Assembly: GCA_934539295.1 (NCBI GenBank)
Contig: CAKTCN010000008.1
Span: 24,338-88,337 of the forward strand
Length of the DNA stretch: 64,000 bases
Reading direction: 5' to 3'
From: an uncultured Allosphingosinicella sp.
Lineage (GTDB): Bacteria; Pseudomonadota; Alphaproteobacteria; Sphingomonadales; Sphingomonadaceae
In this document: piece by piece, positions 31,034-40,337 of the stretch
Numbering within the stretch: the stretch's first letter is position 1
Layout of the letters: each line of letters opens with the position of its first letter
Position numbers and translations under genes: made by a program
The notes under the pieces: generated by a model
The model's input: only the letters and a program-made list of their open reading frames with translations
What the model was told of the DNA's origin: nothing
Database searches by the model: none

Positions 31034-31062
31034 TTGTTCCAGTGGAACAAACCGAATACATG
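31034..31062 (+). promoter_or_regulatory. Candidate recA promoter with LexA-like palindrome
   Basis: TTGTTCC AGT GGAACAA (31034-31050) is a perfect 17-base palindrome. Read as a promoter, TTGTTC (31034-31039) is a -35 and TACATG (31057-31062) a weak -10, with an exact 17-base spacer, so a repressor on the palindrome would block both. recA starts 52 bases after the -10. The known alphaproteobacterial SOS box is GTTC-N7-GTTC, which this is not, so LexA as the binder is only inferred. Confidence 0.6.
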
Positions 31063-31113
31063 CCACTCAAGCGTTGAACGGTTGACGCGGGCATTCTATC
31101 GAAGGGGCTCATC

Positions 31114-32184
31114 ATGGCGGCATCTCTCAAGGTCGTTACCGACAGGAACTCCGATAATATGGACAAGCAGAAGGCTCTCGACGCAGCGCTGGCGCAGATC
31201 GACCGTGCGTTCGGCAAGGGCAGCGCGATGAAGCTCGGCAGCCGCGAAAAGGTCGAGATCGAGGCGATCTCCACCGGTTCGCTCGGGCTCGACATCGCGC
31301 TTGGCATCGGCGGCCTGCCGCGTGGCCGCATCATCGAGATTTACGGGCCGGAAAGCTCGGGCAAGACCACGCTTGCCCTGCACACGGTTGCCGAGGCGCA
31401 GAAGCTGGGCGGCACCGCCGCTTTCATCGATGCCGAACATGCGCTCGACCCGGTCTATGCCAAGAAGCTCGGCGTCAACATCGACGAGCTGATCGTGTCG
31501 CAGCCGGACACGGGCGAACAGGCGCTCGAGATCACCGACACGCTGGTGCGCTCCAACGCCATCGACGTGTTAATCATCGACTCGGTCGCCGCGCTCGTGC
31601 CCCGGGCCGAGATCGAGGGCGAGATGGGTGACAGCCATGTCGGCCTCCAGGCACGCCTGATGAGCCAGTCGCTGCGCAAGCTCACCGGCTCTATCTCCAA
31701 GTCGCGCTGCACCGTGATCTTCATCAACCAGCTGCGCATGAAGATCGGCGTCATGTACGGCAATCCGGAGACGACCACCGGCGGCAACGCGCTGAAATTC
31801 TACGCCTCGGTCCGCCTCGACATCCGCCGCACCGGCCAGATCAAGGATCGCGACGATATCGTGGGCAACGCGACGCGCGTGAAAGTCGTCAAGAACAAGG
31901 TCGCGCCGCCGTTCAAGCAGGTCGAATTCGACATCATGTATGGCGAAGGCGTGTCAAAGGTCGGCGAGATTCTCGATCTCGGCGTAAAGGCCGGCATCGT
32001 CGAGAAATCCGGCGCTTGGTTCAGCTACGACTCGGTGCGCATCGGGCAGGGCCGCGAGAACGCCAAGAACTTCCTGCGCGAAAATCCCGACATGATGGCC
32101 CGCCTCGAAAGCGCCATCCGCGGCAACAAGGAACAGCTCGGCGAGGCCCTGATGACGGGTCCGGACGCCGAGGACGACGTCTAA
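31114..32184 (+). CDS. recA: Recombinase RecA
   Basis: Strand-exchange protein and co-protease for LexA self-cleavage. The 356-residue protein has the Walker A loop GPESSGKTT, the Walker B region [12 protein letters not shown], loop L2 around [25 protein letters not shown] (first part), and an acidic C-terminus. The ATG at 31114 is the natural start; a second ATG at 31159 (MDKQKAL) is also plausible, as many RecA proteins begin there. It is likely monocistronic with a palindromic operator upstream and a hairpin downstream. Confidence 0.97.
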   Translation: MAASLKVVTDRNSDNMDKQKALDAALAQIDRAFGKGSAMKLGSREKVEIEAISTGSLGLDIALGIGGLPRGRIIEIYGPESSGKTTLALHTVAEAQKLGGTAAFIDAEHALDPVYAKKLGVNIDELIVSQPDTGEQALEITDTLVRSNAIDVLIIDSVAALVPRAEIEGEMGDSHVGLQARLMSQSLRKLTGSISKSRCTVIFINQLRMKIGVMYGNPETTTGGNALKFYASVRLDIRRTGQIKDRDDIVGNATRVKVVKNKVAPPFKQVEFDIMYGEGVSKVGEILDLGVKAGIVEKSGAWFSYDSVRIGQGRENAKNFLRENPDMMARLESAIRGNKEQLGEALMTGPDAEDDV

Positions 32185-32196
32185 GGGTCTGTCTGC

Positions 32197-32222
32197 GGCA
32201 CTCCCGTGAAGGCGGGAGTGCC
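32197..32222. repeat. REP-like hairpin after recA
   Basis: GGCACTCCCG (32197-32206) and CGGGAGTGCC (32213-32222) form a perfect 10-bp stem with a TGAAGG loop. The CTCCCG-TGAAGG-CGGGAG core resembles the dispersed 'CCCGCGAAGGCGGG' repeats seen in many sphingomonads. It can serve as the recA terminator. Confidence 0.6.
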
Positions 32223-32297
32223 AATGGCGGCGTATAGCGATATCGCCCCAGTCGACTGCTTTGAGATCAAGCGTTCGGGCAACTCGCTTTAGGCCGC

Positions 32298-32720
32298 TTA
32301 GCCATCCAGTCTTTTAAAGAAGTCGGCGGCGCCCGAACGCGTCTCGCCGCTTGCGGGCTGATGTGCCAGAACATCGCGCAGCACTAAGACCCGCGGCTCA
32401 TATTGCTGGATATCGCGCGTGCCGTTGATGAGCCGGTTAAGCAGCCAGACAGTATGCGGCGTCGGGTGTCGGCGGATGGAAGCGATCAAGGCCTCCTCGT
32501 AACCCTGCCCGTGAAATCGCTCCATGAAGTATGCGAGCGGACCTGGCGCCCCATAGTCGATATTCGGATTGTCTTCCATGAACCGGAGCGTCAGTTCGAT
32601 CGCTTCGCGGCCTACGTTCTCGGATTCCCAACTATCGACAACATCTTGCCATGCTTCTTCAAAGATCGAATCAAGAGCAATTTGGTCGAGTGACGATCGA
32701 GAGCGGTAATACGGTGTCAC
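32298..32720 (-). CDS. Uncharacterised 140-residue protein
   Basis: A soluble, acidic, mostly helical protein of 140 residues starting at a GTG (32720). Recognisable segments are SIFEEAWQDVVDSWESEN, ELTLRFMEDNPNIDYGAPGPLAYFMERF and HTVWLLNRLING. The pattern of short helices with DNPNIDYG and HTVWLLNR is reminiscent of small proteins sometimes found as immunity partners, but no toxin is adjacent. I cannot assign a function. Flanking intergenic DNA holds only the recA hairpin on one side. Confidence 0.55.
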   Translation of the reverse strand: MTPYYRSRSSLDQIALDSIFEEAWQDVVDSWESENVGREAIELTLRFMEDNPNIDYGAPGPLAYFMERFHGQGYEEALIASIRRHPTPHTVWLLNRLINGTRDIQQYEPRVLVLRDVLAHQPASGETRSGAADFFKRLDG

Positions 32721-32859
32721 ATCGTACCCCTACAATCGTGATTGCATCTGACCTCAAGCCGCCCTGCACACAGCGTCCCGGACGTCATAACCTCCACATG
32801 GACCTGCTTGGCCCATACCAACTCGACTGAAGTGTCACGCAGGACAGCGGTGAGCGGTG

Positions 32860-33219
32860 CTAGCGCTTGCGCGTAACGGCCAGTGCCTTATCAATCTCCC
32901 ACATATCTCGCTGCACCATTCGTACGACAACGTGGCTGTCCTTGCCCGCATAACGCACTTTGAACTTGCAGTTGATTACGGGCGGATCGCCAGAAAGCTC
33001 ACTTCGCAGCCGCTCGCCACAAATAACCCCGCTGACGCTTTGGGCTGGCGGAGCCTGGTAGGAGGTGAAATCGACTTGGTCCTCGTCCGCATGCTCGATG
33101 GTAAGAGCTTCGGCGGTGGCAGCGCCGTGCTTGCGGACTGCGGCCAGCAACTCCTGATCCGTCGGACAGAGCGATGGCGCGGCGCAGCGAGCCATGCTCG
33201 CAGCAAGTAAAACGATCAT
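32860..33219 (-). CDS. Small exported protein of unknown function
   Basis: A 119-residue protein beginning with a short hydrophobic segment (MIVLLAASMARCA), probably a signal peptide. The mature region contains SLCPTDQELL, SGVICGERLRSEL and INCKFKVRYAGKD; the cysteines could pair in the periplasm. It has no recognised domain. It lies alone on the reverse strand between another unassigned gene and a drug transporter. Confidence 0.5.
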   Translation of the reverse strand: MIVLLAASMARCAAPSLCPTDQELLAAVRKHGAATAEALTIEHADEDQVDFTSYQAPPAQSVSGVICGERLRSELSGDPPVINCKFKVRYAGKDSHVVVRMVQRDMWEIDKALAVTRKR

Positions 33220-33290
33220 CTTATTCGCGCCTCGCGGAAAGAGGATTGAAGCTTAGCTGGCGATCAGCTCGCCTTCTAGCGCCCTTTGCC

Positions 33291-34577
33291 TCAGCCCAGC
33301 ACCTCGGGCGGCGTGCACGCGGCGACTTGCTCGTCCCGCTGCTCCGGCGTCCAGCGCGGGGTGTTGGGGCGGTTGGCCCAGATCGCCACGGCCAGCGCCG
33401 CCGCGCCGCAGACGACGAAGCCGATCATGAAGGGCAGGGTGGTGCCGTCGAAATGCTGGCCGATATAGAAGCCGATCAGCGCGCCGCCGATGGTGGTGAT
33501 CACGCCCTGCACCGATGACGCGGTTCCCGCGATATGGCCGAGAGGCTCCATCGCCAGCGCGCCGGCATTGGCGCCGATCAGGCCGAAGCAGCCCATGGTC
33601 AGCCCCTGCAGCAGCGCAAAGGTCCAGATCGTCTCGCCCAGCGTCTGCGCGGTGATCAGGTGCAGGGTCGCCATGCCGGTGAACACCGTCAGCGCGACCA
33701 GCAGGATACGCCGCGAGCCGTAGCGCCGCACCAGCCGCGAGTTGATGTAGGAGCTGATCGCCATCGGCCCCGCGATGCAGGCGAAGATAACGCCGATCAG
33801 TTCGGGCGCGCGGAACACGTCGAACACGATCTGCTGGACCGAGTTGATGAAAGAAAAGAGCGCGCCCATCGCCAGCGTGACCGCAAGGCTGTTTCCGATC
33901 GACACACGGTTGCGCAGCGTCTCGGCGGCCGCACGCCCGATATGCCCGGCCGACAAGGGTTGCCGCCTTTCGGGTGCCAGCGTCTCCGGCAGCCGCAGCC
34001 AGACCCAGCCCGCGAGCATCAGGCCATAGGCCGCAAGGATGATGAAGATGTGCCGCCACGTGCCCATGCCGAGCACCGCCTGGCCGAATGTGGGCGCGAG
34101 GACGGGGACGATCATGAACACGATCATCGTGATCGACATGATCCGTGCCATCTCGGACCCATGATAACGGTCGCGCACCACCGCCACGACCAGCACGCGC
34201 GTCGCCGCCGCCGCCACGCCCATCAGCGCGCGTGAGATCAGGAGCAAGGTGAAGCTGCCCGACAGCCCCGCCAGCGCCGAGAAGATGGCGTAGAAGATCA
34301 TGCCGCCGACCAGCAGCCCCTTGCGCCCGAACCGGTCGGCCAGCGGACCGTAGGCGATCTGCGCCACGCCGAAGCCGAGCAGGTAGGCGGTGATCACCAG
34401 CTGCCGCTGATTCTCGCGCACCACGTTCAGCGCGTCGCCGATCGCGGGCAGCGCCGGCAGCATCGAATCGATCGCCATCGCATTGGACGCCATCAAGGCC
34501 GCCATCAGCGCGATGAATTCGGGCATGCGCGGTCCCGACCAGGGGCGCGGGGCAGTGGAATTGCTGTCGTGGATCAT
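33291..34577 (-). CDS. Bcr/CflA-family multidrug efflux transporter
   Basis: A 12-helix major-facilitator antiporter of the Bcr/CflA drug-resistance group. The 428-residue protein has the motif A region GPLADRFGRKGLLVGGMI between helices 2 and 3, the typical early segment MAIDSMLPALPAIGDAL, and a motif-C-like ARVLVVAVVRDRY stretch. The start at 34577 (MIHDSNSTAP) is chosen over 34628. A different overlapping frame (33253-34701) lacks membrane segments and was rejected. It is divergent from the GST gene. Confidence 0.9.
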   Translation of the reverse strand: MIHDSNSTAPRPWSGPRMPEFIALMAALMASNAMAIDSMLPALPAIGDALNVVRENQRQLVITAYLLGFGVAQIAYGPLADRFGRKGLLVGGMIFYAIFSALAGLSGSFTLLLISRALMGVAAAATRVLVVAVVRDRYHGSEMARIMSITMIVFMIVPVLAPTFGQAVLGMGTWRHIFIILAAYGLMLAGWVWLRLPETLAPERRQPLSAGHIGRAAAETLRNRVSIGNSLAVTLAMGALFSFINSVQQIVFDVFRAPELIGVIFACIAGPMAISSYINSRLVRRYGSRRILLVALTVFTGMATLHLITAQTLGETIWTFALLQGLTMGCFGLIGANAGALAMEPLGHIAGTASSVQGVITTIGGALIGFYIGQHFDGTTLPFMIGFVVCGAAALAVAIWANRPNTPRWTPEQRDEQVAACTPPEVLG

Positions 34578-34693
34578 GTTCAACTTTTCGGGCGAGCGGG
34601 GGGCAGAGGCCTTTCGCAACTGCAGCATCGGCTGGCAAGTAATGTTTCCCGCTCGTGTCTGGATCGGATAGGGCCGCGCCGAAGGAGAGGCCG

Positions 34694-35317
34694 ATGATCA
34701 CCGTCCACCATCTCGAGAACAGCCGATCGCAGCGTGTGCTGTGGCTGCTGGAGGAACTGGCGCTCCCCTACGAGGTCCGTCGCTACGCCCGCGACCCGAA
34801 AACCATGCTCGCCTCGCGAGAGCTGCGTGCCGTCCACCCGCTCGGCAAATCGCCGCTGATCGAGGACGAGGGCAGGGTGATCGCCGAGACCGGCGCGATC
34901 GTGGAATATCTGGTGGAGAAAGCCGGCGGACGCCTCGGCCCGCCTGCCGACCGTGAATCGGTCCTGCGCTACCGCCACTTCCTCCATTATGCCGAAGGCT
35001 CCATGATGCCGCCTTTGCTGGCGATCCTCATCGTCAACCGGCTCGGCTTCCTCGGCCGTCCGGCGCGCGCGCCCGTCCAGAAAATGCTCGACGTCCACCT
35101 GGACTGGCTCGAGACGGAGCTTTCGTCGCGCGACTGGTTCGCCGGAGATGCCTTCACTGCCGCCGACATCATGATGAGCTTTCCGCTGGAGGCCTCGCGC
35201 TCACGCGGCGGGCTCGATTTCACCCGCCCGCACCTGATTGACTGGCTGGAGCGCATCCACGCTCGCCCGGCCTATGGCGCCGCCCTCAAGCGCGGTGGAG
35301 CCTACGCCTACGCCTGA
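34694..35317 (+). CDS. Glutathione S-transferase-like protein
   Basis: A 207-residue thioredoxin-fold plus helical-domain protein. It begins with ITVHHLENSRSQRVLWLLEEL, the GST N-terminal pattern with the conserved serine/tyrosine region, then KSPLIEDEGRVIAETGAIVEYL (the glutathione gamma-glutamyl SNAIL-type motif is here AETGAI) and a C-terminal all-helical domain with AADIMMSFPLE. Substrate is unknown. AGGAGAGG lies just before the ATG at 34694. Confidence 0.88.
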   Translation: MITVHHLENSRSQRVLWLLEELALPYEVRRYARDPKTMLASRELRAVHPLGKSPLIEDEGRVIAETGAIVEYLVEKAGGRLGPPADRESVLRYRHFLHYAEGSMMPPLLAILIVNRLGFLGRPARAPVQKMLDVHLDWLETELSSRDWFAGDAFTAADIMMSFPLEASRSRGGLDFTRPHLIDWLERIHARPAYGAALKRGGAYAYA

Positions 35318-35336
35318 TACGAAGGCCCGCTTGGAA

Positions 35337-35364
35337 CCGTGCTCCTGATCTCGCAGGAGCACGG
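35337..35364. terminator. Bidirectional hairpin between gst and dctA-like gene
   Basis: CCGTGCTCCTG (35337-35347) and CAGGAGCACGG (35354-35364) form a perfect 11-bp stem with a 6-base loop, between two convergent genes. It is a strong candidate for a two-way terminator. Confidence 0.75.
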
Positions 35365-35371
35365 CATTGGC

Positions 35372-36688
35372 TCAATAAGGCTCGTCGCCCGGCCGCGGGG
35401 GCGGCACATGCGACGGAGCCCGGGCCGGCTCGATATCCGCCGGCTCCACGGGATCGAGCTCGCCCTCCCACTTCGCCACCACCGTTGCGGCCACGGCATT
35501 GCCGACAACGTTGGTCGCCGAACGCCCCATGTCGAGGAAGTGGTCGACCGCCAGGATCAGCAGGATGCCCGCCTCCGGGATGTTGAACTGCGACAGCGTC
35601 GCCGTGATCACCACCAGGCTTGCCCGCGGTACGCCTGCCACGCCCTTGGACGTGATCATCAGGGTCAGCAGCATGGCGATCTGCGTGCCGAGCGTCAGTT
35701 CGATGCCATAGGCCTGCGCGACGAAGATCGCCGCAAAGGTCATGTACATCATCGACCCGTCGAGGTTGAACGAATAGCCGAGCGGCAGCACGAAGCTGCC
35801 GATCCGCGGCGGCACGCCGAACCGGTCGAGCGCCTCCAGGGTGCGCGGATAAGCGGCCTCCGACGATGCGGTGGAGAAAGCCAGCACGATCGGATCGCGA
35901 ATGTAGCGCACCAGCAATTTGGTCCGCCGGCCTACCAGCAGGAAGCACAGCCCGATCAGCAGCGCCCAAAGGATGACGAGACCGATATAGAAGGTCCCCA
36001 TGAAATAGCCGAACGTGCCCAGGATGCCGAGCCCGCGCTGCGCGATCGAGGCGGTGACGGCGGCGAACACCGCAACGGGGGCGAAGCGCATCACATAGTC
36101 GGTGATCTGCAGCATCACCTTCACCAGCGCCTCGATGCCGCGCACCAGCGGCTTGGCCGGCTCGCCCACCGCCGTGATCGCAACGCCGACGAACAGCGAG
36201 AAGACGACGATCTGCAGGATGTCGTTGTTCGCCATCGCCCCGATCATCGATTCGGGGAAGATGTGCGCCACGAACTTGGCAAGGTCGAAGCCCGACCGGT
36301 CGACGCCCGCCGACGCATCCGCGGGCGGCAGCGGCAGGCCAAGGCCGACGCCGGGCTGGAAGATGGTGACAAGGATCAGGCCCAGCGTCAGGCTGACGAG
36401 GCTGGCGCAGATGAACCAGCCCATCGCCTTGGCGCCCACGCGTCCAAGTGCCGCCGTATCGCCCATATGCGCGATGCCGACCACCAGGGTGGAGAAGACC
36501 AGGGGCGCGATGATCATCTTGATGAGGTGCAGGAACACCGTCGTCAGGATGGAGAAATAGCCCGCGATTTCCTTTAACCGTTCTTCGCTGCCCGGCGTGC
36601 CGTCGGCGATCGACGCGTTGATCGCCCAGCCCACGACGATGCCGAGCACCAGGCATGCGAGGATGTAATAAGTCAGGCGCTTGGCCAC
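35372..36688 (-). CDS. Dicarboxylate/amino acid:cation symporter (DAACS family)
   Basis: A sodium- or proton-coupled transporter of C4-dicarboxylates or glutamate/aspartate type. The 438-residue membrane protein has the first helix LTYYILACLVLGIVVGWAIN, the serine-rich re-entrant loop STASSEAAYPRT, and the substrate/cation motif GYSFNLDGSMMYMTFAAIF and TSKGVAGVPRASLVV. These are all family signatures. Which substrate it carries cannot be told. It is divergent from the next gene with about 140 bases between them. Confidence 0.92.
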   Translation of the reverse strand: MAKRLTYYILACLVLGIVVGWAINASIADGTPGSEERLKEIAGYFSILTTVFLHLIKMIIAPLVFSTLVVGIAHMGDTAALGRVGAKAMGWFICASLVSLTLGLILVTIFQPGVGLGLPLPPADASAGVDRSGFDLAKFVAHIFPESMIGAMANNDILQIVVFSLFVGVAITAVGEPAKPLVRGIEALVKVMLQITDYVMRFAPVAVFAAVTASIAQRGLGILGTFGYFMGTFYIGLVILWALLIGLCFLLVGRRTKLLVRYIRDPIVLAFSTASSEAAYPRTLEALDRFGVPPRIGSFVLPLGYSFNLDGSMMYMTFAAIFVAQAYGIELTLGTQIAMLLTLMITSKGVAGVPRASLVVITATLSQFNIPEAGILLILAVDHFLDMGRSATNVVGNAVAATVVAKWEGELDPVEPADIEPARAPSHVPPPRPGDEPY

Positions 36689-36829
36689 GTTCGTCCCCCG
36701 ATGAGATTTGCGCGCAAGGAAGGCGATTGCGCCGCCCGGGTCAAGCTTTGCCGCGCTTGGAAGGGAACGCCGGCGTCACAAGGTTGTTTATCTATGTGAA
36801 ACCCGGCCAGTTTTTGTCGGAGCCCGTAT

Positions 36830-37357
36830 ATGCCTCATTCTCTTACCTTCTCCGCGCTGGCGCTGCTTGCCGTCGGCGGAACTGCCGGCGGTGTCTATCT
36901 CGGCAAGGCTGCCGTGGCCGAGATCGACCCTGTCCATTATGCGTCCACGTGGAAGGAGAGCCGCTTCTACGGCGACATGGTGCCGGGCGCTTCCACCGAC
37001 CCGTTCGCGCCCACCCGATCCGCGAGCACGGCAGGACTTGGTGATGGCTGCGTGAATTGCCGGACTTACCCGGAAGAATATGTGCCGCAACATGACGGCA
37101 CGACCGACGCCTACCAGGCTGCTTACCCGCCTTACGAAGCGATGCCGGCGGCACAGATCATGGCAGAGGTCGATCGCCAGATTGCCCAAATCGGACGGCA
37201 TTCCGCGGTGGAACGCTATGCAGACTACCCGATCGAGCAGGGGGACGAAGCACCTGTTGCGATTGCACAAGTGGCGCCCGCCGTGTCGACTGCCGAACCT
37301 GCCCCCGCCGGCACCGAAGCGCTCGCACCCGAAGCGGTCGAAACGCCCGGCATCTGA
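36830..37357 (+). CDS. Exported CxxC protein of unknown function
   Basis: A 175-residue protein with a hydrophobic N-terminus (LTFSALALLAVGGTAGGVYLG) and a mature region that includes WKESRFYGDMVPGAST, a CVNC motif near residue 74 followed by RTYPEEYVPQHDG, and an alanine/proline/glutamate-rich C-terminal tail. A lone CxxC in an exported protein could bind metal or form a redox disulfide. It has no recognised family. It lies 50 bases before alaS on the same strand. Confidence 0.6.
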   Translation: MPHSLTFSALALLAVGGTAGGVYLGKAAVAEIDPVHYASTWKESRFYGDMVPGASTDPFAPTRSASTAGLGDGCVNCRTYPEEYVPQHDGTTDAYQAAYPPYEAMPAAQIMAEVDRQIAQIGRHSAVERYADYPIEQGDEAPVAIAQVAPAVSTAEPAPAGTEALAPEAVETPGI

Positions 37358-37407
37358 TCCGCTTCGCCTCGCTTGAGAAGCGCGCGGGCTTCGCCTAAGT
37401 CGGCGCC

Positions 37408-40068
37408 ATGACTTCGACGAACGACATCCGCCGCTCTTTTCTCGACTATTTCGGTGGTGCCGGGCACCGCGTGGTTCAATCCGCGCCGCTGGTCCCGCAC
37501 AACGACCCCACCTTGATGTTCGTCAACGCGGGCATGGTGCCGTTCAAGAACGTGTTCACAGGGCTCGAAACGCGTCCCTATTCGACCGCGGTATCGAGCC
37601 AGAAGTGTGTGCGCGCCGGCGGCAAGCATAACGACCTCGACAATGTCGGCTACACCGCACGCCACCACACCTTCTTCGAGATGCTCGGCAATTTCTCATT
37701 CGGCGATTACTTCAAGGAACAGGCGATCACCCATGCCTGGACCCTGCTGACCCGCGAATGGGGCCTGCCGGCGGACAAGCTCACCGTGACCGTCTACCAC
37801 ACGGACGATCAGGCGTTCGATCTGTGGAAGAAGATTGCGGGCCTGCCCGACCACCGCATCATTCGCATCGCCACCAAGGACAATTTCTGGGCGATGGGCG
37901 CGGACGGTCCCTGCGGGCCGTGCTCCGAAATCTTCTACGACCATGGCGATCACATCTATGGCGGCCCTCCCGGCAGCCCGGAGGAGGATGGCGACCGCTT
38001 CGTCGAGATCTGGAACCTCGTTTTCATGCAATTCGTGCAGGAGGCCGACCAGATCGTCGGCGACCTGCCGCGCCCGTCGATCGACACCGGCATGGGGCTG
38101 GAACGCGTCGCGGCCGTTCTGCAGGGCGTCCACGACAATTACGACACGGACACTTTCAAGGCACTGATCGCGGCATCGGGCGAGTTCACCAAGACGCAGA
38201 CCACCGGCGAGCGTCAGGCGAGCCACCGCGTCATCGCCGATCACCTGCGCGCGTCCGGCTTCCTCGTCGCGGACGGCGTGCTGCCGGCGAACGAGGGCAG
38301 GGGATATGTCCTGCGCCGGATCATGCGCCGCGCGATGCGCCACGCCCATATCCTTGGCGCGTCGGAGCCGCTGATGCATCGCCTGGTGCCGGCGCTCGTG
38401 TCCGAAATGGGCGCTGCCTTCCCTGAGCTAGTGCGCGCCCAACCGCTGATCGAGGAAACGCTGAAGCTGGAGGAAACCCGCTTCCGCCAGACGCTCGACA
38501 AGGGCTTGCGCCTGCTCGACGAGGCGACCGCTTCGATGGGCGAGGGCGCGACACTGGCCGGCGATGTCGCTTTCAAGCTCTACGATACGTACGGCTTCCC
38601 CTACGACCTGACCGAGGATGCCTTGCGCGCGCAAGGTTTCGGGATCGACCGTGCCGGCTTCGACGCTGCCATGGCCGAGCAGAAGGCCGCCGCCCGTGCC
38701 GCCTGGAAGGGGTCGGGCGACAAGGCATCGGACGACATCTGGTTCGACGTCGCCGAGGAATTCGGATCGACCGAATTCACCGGCTATTCGGGCCATGAGG
38801 GCGAGGGCCAGGTCATCGCCATCGTCAACGACGGCGCACGCGTGGACAGCGCTGCGCAAGGCGACAAGGTCGTCATCCTCACCAACCAGACGCCTTTCTA
38901 CGGCGAAAGCGGCGGTCAGATGGGCGATGCCGGGAAGATCACCGGCGACAGCGGCTTCACGGCCGATGTTGCGGATACGACCAAGCCTTTAGGGCGCCTC
39001 CATGCGCACCAGGCGACGGTCACGGGCGGCACGGTCAAGGTCGGCGACCCGGTCAGGCTCTCGGTCGATGTCGAACGCCGCTCCAAGGTGCGCGCCAATC
39101 ATTCGGCCACCCACCTCCTGCACGCCGCGCTTCGCAAGCGGCTCGGCACGCACGTGACGCAGAAGGGGAGCCTCGTTGCTGCCGATCGCCTGCGCTTCGA
39201 CTTCTCGCATCCCAAGGCACTCGGCGCCGACGATATCGAGGCGATCGAGGCCGAGGTGAACAAGCACATCCGCGAGAATGACGCCGTCACCACGCGTCTG
39301 ATGACGCCGGACGCGGCGATCGAGGCAGGCGCGATGGCGCTGTTCGGCGAGAAATATGGCGACGAGGTCCGCGTCCTCTCCATGGGCCGCGCCGACGAGA
39401 ATAACTATTCGGTTGAGCTGTGCGGCGGCACCCACGTCAACGCGCTGGGCGACATCGCCCTGTTCAAGATCGTCGGTGAAAGCGCCGTCGCTTCAGGCGT
39501 GCGCCGTATCGAGGCGCTGACCGGCGAGGCGGCACGTCAGTGGCTGACCGCCCGCGACGACAGGCTCAAGGAAGCCGCCACCGTCCTCAAGTCGGCGCCG
39601 GACGAGGTGCCCGCGCGCGTCGCCAGCCTGATCGAGGAACGCCGGCGCCTCGAACGCGAGCTTGCCGAAGCCAAGAAGGCGCTCGCCATGGGCGGCGGTG
39701 GCAAGTCCGAGGCAGCGGGACCTGAACAGGTCGGTGGCCATGCCTTCATTGGCCAGGTGCTGGAAGGGCTCGACCCCAAGGGCCTGCGCGGCCTGGTGGA
39801 CGAGGCCAAGCAGCGGGTCGGTTCCGGCGTGGTCGCCCTTGTCGCGGTCAACGATGGCCGCGGCACCGTTGCGGTCGGCGTGACCGATGACCTTCTTGCC
39901 ACCCATAGCGCGGTGGAACTCGTTCGCCGGGCCGTTGCGGCGCTGGGCGGGCAGGGTGGCGGTGGCCGACCCGACATGGCCCAGGGCGGTGGCCCCGACG
40001 GAGCGAAGGCGGCCGAGGCCCTCAGCGCCGTCCGTACCGCACTTCAGGAACAGATGGTCGACGCCTGA
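37408..40068 (+). CDS. alaS: Alanyl-tRNA synthetase
   Basis: Charges tRNA-Ala and edits Ser/Gly. The 886-residue protein contains the class II core ([21 protein letters not shown]), the editing domain with [13 protein letters not shown] and CGGTH metal motifs, and the C-terminal oligomerisation/C-Ala domain. The start at 37408 gives the family N-terminus [13 protein letters not shown]. Length is normal for bacterial AlaRS. Confidence 0.98.
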   Translation: MTSTNDIRRSFLDYFGGAGHRVVQSAPLVPHNDPTLMFVNAGMVPFKNVFTGLETRPYSTAVSSQKCVRAGGKHNDLDNVGYTARHHTFFEMLGNFSFGDYFKEQAITHAWTLLTREWGLPADKLTVTVYHTDDQAFDLWKKIAGLPDHRIIRIATKDNFWAMGADGPCGPCSEIFYDHGDHIYGGPPGSPEEDGDRFVEIWNLVFMQFVQEADQIVGDLPRPSIDTGMGLERVAAVLQGVHDNYDTDTFKALIAASGEFTKTQTTGERQASHRVIADHLRASGFLVADGVLPANEGRGYVLRRIMRRAMRHAHILGASEPLMHRLVPALVSEMGAAFPELVRAQPLIEETLKLEETRFRQTLDKGLRLLDEATASMGEGATLAGDVAFKLYDTYGFPYDLTEDALRAQGFGIDRAGFDAAMAEQKAAARAAWKGSGDKASDDIWFDVAEEFGSTEFTGYSGHEGEGQVIAIVNDGARVDSAAQGDKVVILTNQTPFYGESGGQMGDAGKITGDSGFTADVADTTKPLGRLHAHQATVTGGTVKVGDPVRLSVDVERRSKVRANHSATHLLHAALRKRLGTHVTQKGSLVAADRLRFDFSHPKALGADDIEAIEAEVNKHIRENDAVTTRLMTPDAAIEAGAMALFGEKYGDEVRVLSMGRADENNYSVELCGGTHVNALGDIALFKIVGESAVASGVRRIEALTGEAARQWLTARDDRLKEAATVLKSAPDEVPARVASLIEERRRLERELAEAKKALAMGGGGKSEAAGPEQVGGHAFIGQVLEGLDPKGLRGLVDEAKQRVGSGVVALVAVNDGRGTVAVGVTDDLLATHSAVELVRRAVAALGGQGGGGRPDMAQGGGPDGAKAAEALSAVRTALQEQMVDA

Positions 40069-40082
40069 ACCGCTGTCTTGCA

Positions 40083-40113
40083 GGGGGCGAAGCTCGGATC
40101 AGCTTCGTCCCCC
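40083..40113 (+). terminator. alaS terminator-like hairpin
   Basis: GGGGGCGAAGCT (40083-40094) pairs with AGCTTCG-T-CCCCC (40101-40113), a 12-bp stem with one bulge, starting 14 bases past the alaS stop. Confidence 0.65.
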
Positions 40114-40196
40114 CTCGCACAGTGAACGATCAAACGGCTTTCCTACAGCCTGCATCTCGTGAGACACAGGTTCAGGCTCTTTCACATCGCTATCCC

Positions 40197-40238
40197 TGAT
40201 CGATTCAGTCGATCAAAGATGTTATCATTGATCGACTG
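40197..40238. promoter_or_regulatory. Alternative-hairpin region ahead of the Tad-like cassette
   Basis: CAGTCGATCAA (40206-40216) pairs perfectly with TTGATCGACTG (40228-40238) around an 11-base loop and is followed by TTTT. The same middle arm (TCGATCA, 40209-40215) can instead pair with TGATCGA at 40197-40203. Three related arms thus allow mutually exclusive folds, 100 bases before the first gene. It may be a terminator with a read-through alternative or a protein-binding palindrome. No further gene is seen in 40114-40337. Confidence 0.5.
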
Positions 40239-40337
40239 GATTTTCGCCGCAGCGGGACTTTTGTGACCTTTGGCCGCTGACGGTTCGTTAACCCTCTCAT
40301 TCTAAAGCACCCTCCGCGTTCCAGTTGTCGGAGGTTT

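Noticed and set aside
28578..31334. A 918-codon open frame antisense to cckA, the receiver gene and the recA leader
   Set aside because: No domains; composition typical of the mirror of a high-GC coding strand. CckA has all kinase motifs on the forward strand.
33253..34701. An alternative reverse-strand frame over the drug transporter
   Set aside because: It lacks hydrophobic helices; the frame 33291-34577 gives a full MFS protein.
35286..36656. An alternative reverse-strand frame over the dicarboxylate symporter
   Set aside because: Arg/Gly-rich with no membrane segments; the true frame 35372-36688 carries all DAACS motifs.
40114..40337. A possible small gene or sRNA between alaS and the Tad-like cassette
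   Set aside because: No frame with a start and ribosome site was convincing; only the hairpins can be supported.
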